DNA from: Providencia vermicola
GTDB lineage: Bacteria > Pseudomonadota > Gammaproteobacteria > Enterobacterales > Enterobacteriaceae
Assembly: GCF_020381325.1 (NCBI RefSeq)
Contig: NZ_JAGSPI010000009.1
Location: 181,884 to 217,775 of the forward strand
Direction: 5' to 3'
DNA: 35,892 bases
Of the stretch, positions 29,092-35,892 are shown one piece after another; the stretch's first letter is position 1; each line of letters starts with the position of its first letter. The position numbers were made by a program, and so were the translations under genes. The notes below the pieces were generated by a model. It had not been told where the DNA came from. It ran no database searches and saw nothing but the letters and a program-made list of their open reading frames with translations.

Positions 29092-29205
29092 GGGGGCTCT
29101 GTTGGTTCTCCCGCAACGCTAACTTGTTAACTTGGTCAGGTCCGGAAGGAAGCAGCCATAGCAGGGGTCGTGTGTGCCGGGATGTCGCTGGCAGGGCTCC
29201 CACCC
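29092..29205 (+). ncRNA. ffs: Signal recognition particle 4.5S RNA
   Basis: This 114-nt gene has the same length as mature E. coli 4.5S RNA and matches it closely at both ends: GGGGGCTCTGTTGGTTCTCC at the start and GCAGGGCTCCCACCC at the end. The apical domain that binds Ffh is intact (GGTCAGGTCCGGAAGGAAGC with its conserved GGAA tetraloop). Together with Ffh it targets nascent inner-membrane proteins to the translocon. It follows ybaY as in E. coli, although ybaZ is missing. Confidence 0.98.
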
Positions 29206-29552
29206 AAAATTTCATTTCTTGTTTTATCCTTTAATATTATTTAAATACATTCAACCCAATACTTATAACTAATAAAGTTACTTTTAATTTATTTAACATT
29301 TAAATTTTATATAAGTGTTAAGGTGGTTTTGTGTTTTTAAATAATGCCTAATATATAAATAGAATAAAGTTAAAAATATCGCATTAATTGTTAAAGTGAG
29401 TTGCTTTTTAAGCTTGAGAGGAGAATAAACAGCGTAAAAGGGGTATTAGCATTAAAATAATGCCAATGATTGTGTTGGAATAATAATGAGTTCAGCCGAT
29501 AAATGTTGTTACCGGCTATAACCATTTACTATCTGTGCGTGTTTTTAAAATA
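29206..29552. other. Intergenic region between ffs and hha
   Basis: This 347-bp, strongly AT-rich region has no credible gene. A hairpin at 29494-29517 (AGCCGATAA with TTACCGGCT, one mismatch) lies 36-59 bases past the hha stop on the minus strand. It may end the tomB-hha transcript, but it lacks a clear U-tract. Confidence 0.5.
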
Positions 29553-29756
29553 TTATCTAACAAATTTCCAAACAGAAGCTGGAATTTTATCGTAGAGCTT
29601 ATTCATTGTCAGTTCAGCAAGGCGATGGTCTGCTGCTGAGTAGAACAATTCCAGTTCATCATCAGATAATTCATACTTGTTTTTTTCAATCACTCGCTCA
29701 AGTGTTTCAATTGTTGTGCATTTTCTTAAACGCATCAGATAATCAGATTTGGTCAT
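29553..29756 (-). CDS. hha: Hha/YmoA-family nucleoid-associated regulator
   Basis: Hha/YmoA proteins bind H-NS and adjust silencing of horizontally acquired and temperature-regulated genes. Hha is also reported as the toxin partner of TomB. The 67 residues match Yersinia YmoA in length and nearly throughout ([40 protein letters not shown]), and E. coli Hha (72 residues) apart from its first five. The C-terminus [11 protein letters not shown] is Hha-like. It lies 73 bases downstream of tomB, the order seen in E. coli. Confidence 0.97.
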   Translation of the reverse strand: MTKSDYLMRLRKCTTIETLERVIEKNKYELSDDELELFYSAADHRLAELTMNKLYDKIPASVWKFVR

Positions 29757-29829
29757 AACGCCCTTTCTTTTATGAGAAATAACTCGGTAATATACAATAT
29801 GATAGTTAGACTAAAGATAAATAAAGCCT

Positions 29830-30198
29830 TTAAGTTTTGCTGGTTAGACATTTTAGATCGTCATCCAGCACAGCGACAAGGTTTTGATTCATTGTTTCCC
29901 AATCAATAATTTCACTCAATGTGATAACAGGGCTGCCAAATAAATCGTAAGTCTCATCGAGATACTCTTCGATTAATGAAATAACAAGATTTTCTTTTGG
30001 ATATTTGATTTTAAATCGCCAAACAAATGCTGCGATGTGCTCTATGAGTTCATTAAGCGCCGCGCTTTGGTCAGAGCTTAAGTCATTAATCCAATGTGTA
30101 TTTGTTTGTTGTAAACTTAAAATAGCGTCCCGATTCAGACTATTACATAAGTATTTAAGTTCTGCTATATCATGTCTTTTGGGTGAGTATTCATCCAT
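29830..30198 (-). CDS. tomB: Hha antidote / biofilm modulator TomB
   Basis: TomB counteracts Hha toxicity and reduces biofilm formation in E. coli. I chose the ATG giving MDEYSPKRHDIAELKYLC because GGAGG lies 5 nt upstream and this is the E. coli start. A GTG two codons earlier overlaps that site. The product is 122 residues (E. coli 124). The first 90 residues are recognisable (LNELIEHIAAFVWRFKIKYP, IEEYLDETYDLF), while the C-terminal 30 diverge. Confidence 0.93.
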   Translation of the reverse strand: MDEYSPKRHDIAELKYLCNSLNRDAILSLQQTNTHWINDLSSDQSAALNELIEHIAAFVWRFKIKYPKENLVISLIEEYLDETYDLFGSPVITLSEIIDWETMNQNLVAVLDDDLKCLTSKT

Positions 30199-30714
30199 AA
30201 TCACCTCCGCAGGCGAATCTGACGTTTGCTATGTATCTTTTTATATCAATAATACAGCCATAATAACTAATTAAAAGCACTTATGTTCAATGTAAAAACA
30301 TGGGTTGTTAATATATTGAAAAATATAAGGTTATTATAAAACATTAAATGTTTGAAGGTTTATACTATTAACATAAGTAATATTCAAATACAGGCTTGCA
30401 GTGAAAACCGCCCCAGTGTTAAAGCAATAATATCACTATTATGACATAAGTCACCCTCTATTAACCACTTTTTTCTACTTTAGCTGGGTTTTTAGAGTGG
30501 GAAGGTTACGGGATTTTCTGACTAAACACAATTTTATAGTATATTTAAATCGCCCGTGTATTTTAAATACAATCAGAGATAAAAATTGACATAAGACATC
30601 TTATAAAAAGTATTACTCCATTCTGAGTATTTAAATAGTTTTATTCAACCCATTAGATAAGATATTTAAAAACCTTCACAAAATGAAGTAAAGGTTTTTA
30701 AATTAGATTGTAAT
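30199..30714. other. Intergenic region at the tomB-mltD synteny junction
   Basis: This 516-bp AT-rich region separates two blocks that lie apart on the E. coli chromosome. In E. coli the acrAB efflux genes occupy this side of tomB. I find no remnant of them, no transposase and no tRNA. A small TGAC/GTCA inverted repeat is at 30439-30450. The tomB promoter must lie here on the minus strand, but I cannot place it with confidence. Confidence 0.55.
30665..30702 (-). terminator. Terminator of mltD
   Basis: TTTAAAAACCTT (30665-30676) pairs perfectly with AAGGTTTTTAAA (30691-30702). On the minus strand the T-run is part of the distal arm. It begins 13 bases past the mltD stop codon. Confidence 0.7.
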
Positions 30715-32088
30715 TTAGAGATAGAGATTTAAGGTAACGCCTGGTTTCAGGTCTGCCATTTTGACTCCAGAGTTCCAAGTCATTAAATCATTAAGTTTGA
30801 TGCCGTGGCGTTTTGCAATGCTGTAATAAGAATCACCTTTGCGAACTTTGTAGACTGTGCTTTTACGGCTATTAGCAACTGGTGCGGCACCTGAAACTTT
30901 GAGCATTTGGCCTGGTTTAATCACGCTAGCTGTTTTAAGGCCATTTAGCTGCTGAATGTTTTTCGCTGTCGTATTGAATTTTTTAGCAATACTGGCGATA
31001 GACTCACCTTTGCGGACTTTATATGTGGTGATCTTGGCGCGATTTTGACGAGCCGTTGAAATTGCTGTTGGCTGTGTTTTTGCTTTAATTTGTTGATTTT
31101 GCACTGCAGCAAGGCGAATTGTTTCTAAAACCTCTTGGTCTGTGAGTGAGGTTTTAAATTGCTCTGCTTTTGCAGTAGGCAACATAATATAGTGTGGCCC
31201 TGTGGGGGATGTAATCCCTCGGGTGTAACCGGAGTTGTAGGTTTTGACAGATTCAACAGTTAACCCTGCCAGCTCAGCCGCTTGGGATAAGGTAATTTGT
31301 TGACCGACATCCACTTGTGTTAGTGCTCTATTTTTATTGCTTGTCGGTAAATTAACTTGGTACTGTTCTGGATTTTTTAATACTTTACTCAGTGCTAAGA
31401 TTTTAGGAACGTATTGTTTGGTTTCTTTTGGTAATGACAATGACCAAAAGTCAGTTGGAAGGCCAGCTGCTTCGTTCTTTTTAATCGCGTTTTGCACGCA
31501 ACCTTCACCGCAGTTATAAGCCGCTAAAGTGAGTGCCCAATCATGGCCGAACATCACATTTAGGTTCTCGAGTAAATCAAATGCAGCATTGGTAGATGAA
31601 AGAACATCTCTGCGCTCATCAACCCATTGAGTTTGTTTTAACCCATAAGAGCGGGCTGTTATTGGCACTATTTGCCATAAACCAGCGGCTTGTGCAGGGG
31701 AGGTCGCTTTGGGATTAAATGAACTTTCAATAATTGGAATTAAAGCGAGTTCCATCGGCAGGTTACGTTCATTAATTTCGTCTACGATGAGGTACATATA
31801 AGGCTCAGCCCTTAATGCCACATCGTAGACAAAACTTTGTTTATTCATATAACTGTTGGCCATTTCCCTAATTTGTGGGTTATCAGGGATGTCCATTTTT
31901 AATTCATCACTAATATAGCCCCATAAGTCATAATCAACTTTAGGCTGTTGCCGACTAGCCGCTTGGTTATGTGAAGCAATGGTTTCAATTGTATGATTTG
32001 CTGTGGGTTTATTCTGCTTAACTTTTTTCGGGGTAGTTTGGCATCCAGCCAGCAGAACAATGGCGATAAGCGTCGCGATTATCTTCAT
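30715..32088 (-). CDS. mltD: Membrane-bound lytic murein transglycosylase D
   Basis: MltD is an outer-membrane lipoprotein that cleaves peptidoglycan glycan strands, forming 1,6-anhydroMurNAc ends. It has 457 residues (E. coli 452). The lipobox LLAGC gives Cys16. The SLT domain spans about 90-240, with catalytic Glu121 (IPIIESSFNP), SPAQAAGLWQI and LAAYNCGEG. Two LysM peptidoglycan-binding domains are at about 352-396 (YKVRKGESIASIAKKF) and 411-457 (YKVRKGDSYYSIAKRH). The turnover products are the type of muropeptide AmpG recycles. gloB lies upstream on the same strand. Confidence 0.97.
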   Translation of the reverse strand: MKIIATLIAIVLLAGCQTTPKKVKQNKPTANHTIETIASHNQAASRQQPKVDYDLWGYISDELKMDIPDNPQIREMANSYMNKQSFVYDVALRAEPYMYLIVDEINERNLPMELALIPIIESSFNPKATSPAQAAGLWQIVPITARSYGLKQTQWVDERRDVLSSTNAAFDLLENLNVMFGHDWALTLAAYNCGEGCVQNAIKKNEAAGLPTDFWSLSLPKETKQYVPKILALSKVLKNPEQYQVNLPTSNKNRALTQVDVGQQITLSQAAELAGLTVESVKTYNSGYTRGITSPTGPHYIMLPTAKAEQFKTSLTDQEVLETIRLAAVQNQQIKAKTQPTAISTARQNRAKITTYKVRKGESIASIAKKFNTTAKNIQQLNGLKTASVIKPGQMLKVSGAAPVANSRKSTVYKVRKGDSYYSIAKRHGIKLNDLMTWNSGVKMADLKPGVTLNLYL

Positions 32089-32168
32089 TTTTTCTATTGT
32101 TCTTCATTTTAATGTTTAAAAGTCGAACAATAATACTTATCCCACCCCGATATGACAATCAATAAACT

Positions 32169-32924
32169 TCAATATTGGTCTTTTAATTGACGTAACAGGG
32201 TAAAAACAGCCCTCAAAGGTGGATTTTGCATATTAATTTGCAGTTTCTTCTGTAATTGTTGATTATCACACTGAAGAAAAATATTTATCTTTTTCTCTGT
32301 TTTCAATGTGGTAGGCACTGTAGGTTGATGTTTGTCACGCATTTGCGTTATCTTTTGTAAATATTGTGTAATTGCTTCATTTTCAGGCCAAATATGATGC
32401 GCAAATTTTAGATTTGATAAAGTATATTCGTGGGCGCAACAAATGAGAGTGTCATCGGGCAGTGCAGCAATTTTCTGAATAGATTGATACATTTGTTCTG
32501 GCGTACCTTCAAAAATACGGCCACAGCCAGCGGAAAATAAAGTATCACCGCAGAATAAATAAGGTGCTTGATAGAAACCAATATGGTCAGTGGTATGCCC
32601 AGATAAAGACATAACATGGAAGTTGAAGTGATTGACGACGACGTTATCGCCTTCTGCAACTAATTCAGTTGCGCCTTTATCTGCGGTTTCTTTTGAACCA
32701 AATACAGGTAACGTTGTAAATTTGTTTAAAATTTCTTCCACGCCACCTGTATGATCATTATGGTGGTGGGTTAATAAGATGGCGACAGGGGTTAAGTGCC
32801 TCTGGGTGATTATTTCGAGCACAGCCTCTGCCTCCGCAGGGTCAACGATGATACACTGTTTCTGGTTATCTGCTAAAACCCAAATATAGTTATCATTTAA
32901 AGCGGGGACTCGAATTAACTCCAT
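32169..32924 (-). CDS. gloB: Hydroxyacylglutathione hydrolase (glyoxalase II) GloB
   Basis: GloB hydrolyses S-D-lactoylglutathione to D-lactate and glutathione, the second step of methylglyoxal detoxification. The 251 residues equal E. coli GloB. The metallo-beta-lactamase-fold metal ligands are visible: His53, His55, Asp57 and His58 in THHHNDH, His110 in SGHTTDH and Asp127 in CGDTLFSAGCGR. GAGGT sits 5 nt before the ATG. It diverges from yafS with a 34-bp gap. Confidence 0.97.
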   Translation of the reverse strand: MELIRVPALNDNYIWVLADNQKQCIIVDPAEAEAVLEIITQRHLTPVAILLTHHHNDHTGGVEEILNKFTTLPVFGSKETADKGATELVAEGDNVVVNHFNFHVMSLSGHTTDHIGFYQAPYLFCGDTLFSAGCGRIFEGTPEQMYQSIQKIAALPDDTLICCAHEYTLSNLKFAHHIWPENEAITQYLQKITQMRDKHQPTVPTTLKTEKKINIFLQCDNQQLQKKLQINMQNPPLRAVFTLLRQLKDQY

Positions 32925-32958
32925 AATGACCTCGAAAACTGTTTAATAGGGGAATGTC

Positions 32959-33690
32959 ATGAAGCCTGCGCGTATTGATAAAAAAATTCAAATGCCCGTT
33001 AGTTGGTCTGATATTCCTTTTGGCGAACAATACCAGCAAGCTCTGGAAAACCAGCTTCGTCCTTGGTGGCCGAAAATGTTTGGTTTTCATCTCCTTAAGT
33101 TAGGGCATTTAAGCACTGAAATCCATACCGAAGAATGTCTAATCTCCCATCAATTCAATGTGGGGGAGAACGATCCTCGCTTTAACCTTATCGCGCAGCC
33201 CGATGCCTTACCTTTTACTGCAAAGTCGATTGATGCTTGTTTAGTCTCACATTGTTTAGCATATAGCCATGACCCACATTGGCTATTGAGAGAGGTTGAC
33301 CGCGTATTAATCGATGATGGTTGGCTGATTATTACAGGGTTTAATCCATTTAGCCTCGCAGGGTTAGCAAAGTTAGTTCCTGTTTTACGTAAAAAACAGC
33401 CTTATTGTAGCCGTTTCTTTCCATCGGTTAGGGTATTTGATTGGCTGAGTTTATTAAATTATGAAGTGTTATATCATCGGAATTGCCATGTAATTCCATG
33501 GATGAGTCCGCAGCGGTGGATCAATAAAAGCGGTGGTGGAATTGGTGTGCTTAGTGTCATCGTGGCGAGAAAGCGAACATACCCGCTCACGCCAACACCA
33601 TTAAAATTCAAACAACCGAAAATGAAAATTGGCACCGCATTAGGGGCTGCAAAAGAGTTAAGTAAACGCACGAAAAAGCCAAGTGCTTAG
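32959..33690 (+). CDS. yafS: YafS-family SAM-dependent methyltransferase
   Basis: This is a predicted class I SAM-dependent methyltransferase of 243 residues (E. coli YafS 240). Visible parts are the substrate-side segment [25 protein letters not shown] and [22 protein letters not shown], typical of the methyltransferase type 11 fold. The glycine-rich SAM loop is not classical. Its substrate is not known. The ribosome binding site is AGGGGAA. Its stop overlaps the stop of convergent rnhA by four bases (TTAG). Confidence 0.9.
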   Translation: MKPARIDKKIQMPVSWSDIPFGEQYQQALENQLRPWWPKMFGFHLLKLGHLSTEIHTEECLISHQFNVGENDPRFNLIAQPDALPFTAKSIDACLVSHCLAYSHDPHWLLREVDRVLIDDGWLIITGFNPFSLAGLAKLVPVLRKKQPYCSRFFPSVRVFDWLSLLNYEVLYHRNCHVIPWMSPQRWINKSGGGIGVLSVIVARKRTYPLTPTPLKFKQPKMKIGTALGAAKELSKRTKKPSA

Positions 33691-34157
33691 TCTTTTGCTG
33701 GTTGATATCCAGTGTCTTCTTTTGTTGGAGATGACGCAGCTTCGCGTGCTAACTCATCACATTTTTCATTTTCAGGGTGGCCTGCATGGCCTTTCACCCA
33801 GCGCCAATCAATCGTGTGGGGTTGGATTGCTTCATCAAGACGTTTCCATAAGTCCACATTAACGACTGGGGATTTATCGGCTTTTCGCCATTGCTTACGT
33901 TTCCAACCATGGATCCATTGAGTAATACCTTGGCGGACATATTGGCTATCTGTGGTTAAGATAATATCACATGGCCTTTTTAGGGATTCAAGGGCAACAA
34001 TGGCAGCAAGTAGCTCCATGCGATTGTTGGTCGTCATAAAATAGCCGTCACTGAGCGTTTTTTCATGCTGTTGATAACGAAGGACAACACCGTATCCCCC
34101 TGGTCCTGGATTACCCAAACAGGAACCGTCCGTGAAAATTTCTACCTGCTTTGTCAT
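33687..34157 (-). CDS. rnhA: Ribonuclease HI
   Basis: RNase HI cuts the RNA strand of RNA-DNA hybrids and so limits R-loops and removes primers. It has 156 residues (E. coli 155). All catalytic residues are at the E. coli positions: Asp10 ([11 protein letters not shown]), Glu48 (NNRMELLAA), Asp70 (LTTDSQYV), His124 ([10 protein letters not shown]) and Asp134. It diverges from dnaQ across 54 bp and its 3' end overlaps yafS. Confidence 0.98.
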   Translation of the reverse strand: MTKQVEIFTDGSCLGNPGPGGYGVVLRYQQHEKTLSDGYFMTTNNRMELLAAIVALESLKRPCDIILTTDSQYVRQGITQWIHGWKRKQWRKADKSPVVNVDLWKRLDEAIQPHTIDWRWVKGHAGHPENEKCDELAREAASSPTKEDTGYQPAKD

Positions 34158-34170
34158 TTCTGGTACACTC

Positions 34171-34177
34171 TATAATA
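34171..34177. promoter_or_regulatory. Overlapping -10 elements of the divergent rnhA and dnaQ promoters
   Basis: TATAATA reads as a perfect plus-strand -10 TATAAT (34171-34176) and as TATTAT (34172-34177) on the minus strand. dnaQ and rnhA diverge across only 54 bp here, and E. coli also has overlapping promoters in this gap. The -35 elements are not clear: TTGTCA at 34151 is only 14 nt from the plus -10. Confidence 0.5.
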
Positions 34178-34211
34178 TTCATTCACCTCTAGTTTGACAC
34201 AAAATACCATT

Positions 34212-34970
34212 ATGAGCACGGCGATAACCCGACAAATTGTCCTTGATACTGAAACAACAGGTATGAATAAGCTTGGTGTTCATTATGAAGGCCATAACAT
34301 TATTGAAATTGGCGCGGTTGAAGTTATTAACCGACGCTTAACTGGTCGTAATTTCCATGTTTATATCAAACCGAATCGTTTAGTGGATCCTGAAGCTTTT
34401 GAGGTTCATGGGATCAGTGATGAATTTTTGCAAGATAAACCCGTCTTTGCTGACATTGCTGATGAGTTTCTTGAATTTATTCGAGGGGCAGAATTAGTGA
34501 TTCACAATGCGCCCTTTGATATTGGTTTTATGGATTATGAGTTTCGTAAACTCAATAAAGGGATCCCACCCACAGCCGATTTCTGCACTATCACGGATAG
34601 TTTAGTGCTGGCACGAAAGTTGTTTCCTGGTAAGCGCAATAACTTGGATGCCTTGTGTGACCGTTATTTAATTGATAACTCTAAACGTACGTTGCACGGC
34701 GCTTTACTCGATGCTGAAATTTTATCGGACGTGTATCTTGCGATGACGGGGGGGCAAACCTCGTTATCATTCTCGATGGATGCCGAATCAGCAAATAATG
34801 AGCAAGCATATGAAATTCAACGTATTCAACGACCTTCAAGTGGTTTAACGGTGTTATATGCTTCTGATGAAGAACTTATTGCCCATGAAGCTCGTCTTGA
34901 TATTGTTGATAAGAAAGGTGGAAAACCTTGCCTTTGGCGGCAGTCTGATGAAGAAGAAACTTTACATTAG
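34212..34970 (+). CDS. dnaQ: DNA polymerase III epsilon subunit, 3'-5' proofreading exonuclease
   Basis: Epsilon removes misincorporated bases during replication and sits between the polymerase (alpha) and theta subunits. I chose the ATG giving MSTAITRQIVLDTETTGM, identical to the E. coli start. A TTG six codons earlier is the start of the longest frame. The product is 252 residues (E. coli 243). The DEDDh residues are at Asp12, Glu14, Asp103, His162 and Asp167. The beta-clamp-binding site near 182-187 reads QTSLSF (E. coli QTSMAF). The tail ends with LWRQSDEEETLH, slightly longer than in E. coli. No strong ribosome binding site is visible. Confidence 0.97.
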   Translation: MSTAITRQIVLDTETTGMNKLGVHYEGHNIIEIGAVEVINRRLTGRNFHVYIKPNRLVDPEAFEVHGISDEFLQDKPVFADIADEFLEFIRGAELVIHNAPFDIGFMDYEFRKLNKGIPPTADFCTITDSLVLARKLFPGKRNNLDALCDRYLIDNSKRTLHGALLDAEILSDVYLAMTGGQTSLSFSMDAESANNEQAYEIQRIQRPSSGLTVLYASDEELIAHEARLDIVDKKGGKPCLWRQSDEEETLH

Positions 34971-35067
34971 TTTTGAGTGGTTTTTGATAAGCTAATAAAG
35001 GTGCAGTGATCTATCCTATTATTTGGGCTAAAAACTGTTCAACTGCGCGATTTTTCAAGAAAAAGTA

Positions 35068-35096
35068 TTGACTGCTTAATGAAGTGTTCGTAATAT
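35068..35096 (+). promoter_or_regulatory. Promoter of the tRNA-Asp gene
   Basis: TTGACT (35068-35073), a 17-nt spacer and TAATAT (35091-35096) form a strong sigma-70 promoter 28 bases before the tRNA. It is followed by a GC-containing discriminator (GCATGGCG). Confidence 0.8.
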
Positions 35097-35123
35097 GCAT
35101 GGCGTTCCCAACAGGGAACATTC

Positions 35124-35200
35124 GGAGCGGTAGTTCAGTTGGTTAGAATACCTGCCTGTCACGCAGGGGGTCGCGGGTTCGAGTCCCGTCCGTTCCGCCA
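35124..35200 (+). tRNA. aspV: tRNA-Asp (anticodon GTC)
   Basis: This 77-nt gene forms a full cloverleaf. The acceptor arm pairs GGAGCGG with CCGTTCC and CCA is encoded. The anticodon GTC is at 35158-35160 in the stem CCTGC/GCAGG, and the T-arm contains GGTTCGAGTCC. It is nearly identical to E. coli tRNA-Asp. Its place after dnaQ matches E. coli aspV. Integrative elements often use tRNA 3' ends, but I see no repeated copy of this end within the window. Confidence 0.98.
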
Positions 35201-35207
35201 AACATTG

Positions 35208-35240
35208 AAGCCCTGAGCATTTGCTCGGGGCTTTTTTTTT
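35208..35240 (+). terminator. Terminator after tRNA-Asp
   Basis: AAGCCCTGAGC pairs with GCTCGGGGCTT (one mismatch region) and is followed by a run of nine or more T. It begins 7 bases after the tRNA. Confidence 0.93.
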
Positions 35241-35873
35241 ATCTTTTTTATGCGAATTCGACTTTGCAATTTATCGTAATTTGCCCTTCACATAAATTTT
35301 GTTTCATTAATTCATATCGTAACAAATTGGTCTTATACGCATAGAATGCGTTTATTGTTTTTGTATATGACGATTTTGCAACGCATACTGCTAGTAAGGC
35401 CCATGTTTTTGATTTCGAACAGTAACACATTTTATTTCATTATTAATATAATAACGGTAATTAGGTGCTTTTTTATGCGTTATTGCGACGATTAAAAAAT
35501 GGTTTTTTTTATATCATTGATGAACTATTTCAGTTTGAAATGTTATTCTAACAATCATTCTCATTTTTATAATGCTTAGAAAAGTTGAAAAGTAAAGAGT
35601 ACATTTTCCTTTCCCAAAGATAAACTTGGCGTACTCGATCTTAACACTAGATATTGAATTTTTTTTAGGTGAAAAACCTTAATACTCGTATTTGGTGTTA
35701 AATCCCCGTTCAAATAATACATTCCATACCAATTTGTAACAAAATGAAAATACCTATTAAATTAGGTGTCTCTAATATATATTTAAAAAAATAAGTAATT
35801 ATATCTATAACTTAATTCGCGTATATTAAAAACAAAATAGTAACATTTAAAATTAATCTATTAATCACATAGT
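35241..35873. other. AT-rich tail region downstream of tRNA-Asp
   Basis: This 633-bp region holds no gene I can name. The only long frame is a 60-residue minus-strand frame at 35248-35430 (MCYCSKSKTWALLAVCVAKS and onward). It has no ribosome binding site and its composition does not convince me. A Fur-like site lies at 35550-35568. The nature of the next gene is unknown because the contig ends. Confidence 0.5.
35550..35568. promoter_or_regulatory. Candidate Fur-binding site
   Basis: On the minus strand AAAAATGAGAATGATTGTT matches about 13 of 19 positions of the Fur box GATAATGATAATCATTATC, including the TGAGAATGATT core common in real sites. The gene it would control lies either past the window end or is the doubtful minus-strand frame at 35248-35430. 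Confidence 0.4.
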
Positions 35874-35892
35874 CTGTCTCTTATACACATCT
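35874..35892 (+). other. Nextera/Tn5 mosaic-end adapter sequence (assembly artefact)
   Basis: The last 19 bases, CTGTCTCTTATACACATCT, are exactly the standard read-through adapter of Illumina Nextera (Tn5 transposase mosaic end) libraries. They are not genomic and should be trimmed. Confidence 0.95.

Noticed and set aside
35124-35200. Prophage or island integrated at tRNA-Asp
   Set aside because: No integrase and no second copy of the tRNA 3' end are present before the contig ends, so integration is not shown.
35248-35430. Minus-strand frame of 60 codons after tRNA-Asp
   Set aside because: There is no ribosome binding site, no recognisable domain, and the region is AT-rich. It is mentioned in the tail region but is not called as a gene.

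Overview
This window is a chromosomal core segment from a gammaproteobacterium of the order Enterobacterales. Gene order and protein sequences point to Morganellaceae, most likely Providencia or a close relative. The basis is a low GC content (judged by eye, roughly 40 percent), a 67-residue YmoA/Hha-type protein, an OmpK/Tsx-like porin beside ampG, and ERIC-family repeats. Species cannot be fixed without a search.

Layout. Positions 1-340 hold a tandem array of 159-bp ERIC-like units at the left edge. Positions 593-5376 (minus strand) are the complete cyoABCDE operon for cytochrome bo3 quinol oxidase and heme O synthase. Positions 5803-9055 (minus) hold an OmpK/Tsx-like porin, ampG and yajG. 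Positions 9320-20193 (plus) hold the proteostasis block bolA, tig, clpP, clpX, lon, hupB, ppiD, ybaV and fadM. queC (minus) follows, then decR, mdlA and mdlB (plus). Next is the sigma-54/NtrC-type nitrogen unit glnK-amtB, then tesB (minus), ybaY (plus) and the 4.5S RNA gene ffs. All of this follows the Escherichia coli order from cyo to ffs with a few genes missing (ybaE, cof, ybaZ). hha-tomB comes next. After a 516-bp gap the order jumps to a different E. coli neighbourhood: mltD, gloB, yafS, rnhA, dnaQ and tRNA-Asp. The last 650 bases are AT-rich, without a convincing gene, and the final 19 bases are a Nextera/Tn5 adapter sequence, so this is the end of a draft contig.

How the genes work together. 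ClpXP and Lon are the main ATP-dependent cytosolic proteases, trigger factor handles nascent chains, and PpiD acts on the periplasmic side of the membrane. lon carries a very good heat-shock (sigma-32) promoter. GlnK binds and closes the ammonium channel AmtB when nitrogen is sufficient. AmpG and MltD both belong to peptidoglycan turnover. RnhA and DnaQ share a compact divergent promoter.

I found no defence system, prophage, CRISPR array, insertion sequence or obviously novel gene cluster. The observations most worth a second look are the tandem ERIC array, the adapter at the right end, a duplicated hairpin that bounds a structured 163-bp module between mdlB and glnK, the palindrome between amtB and tesB, the long structured tig leader, the 20-residue insertion in Lon, and the synteny junction between tomB and mltD.
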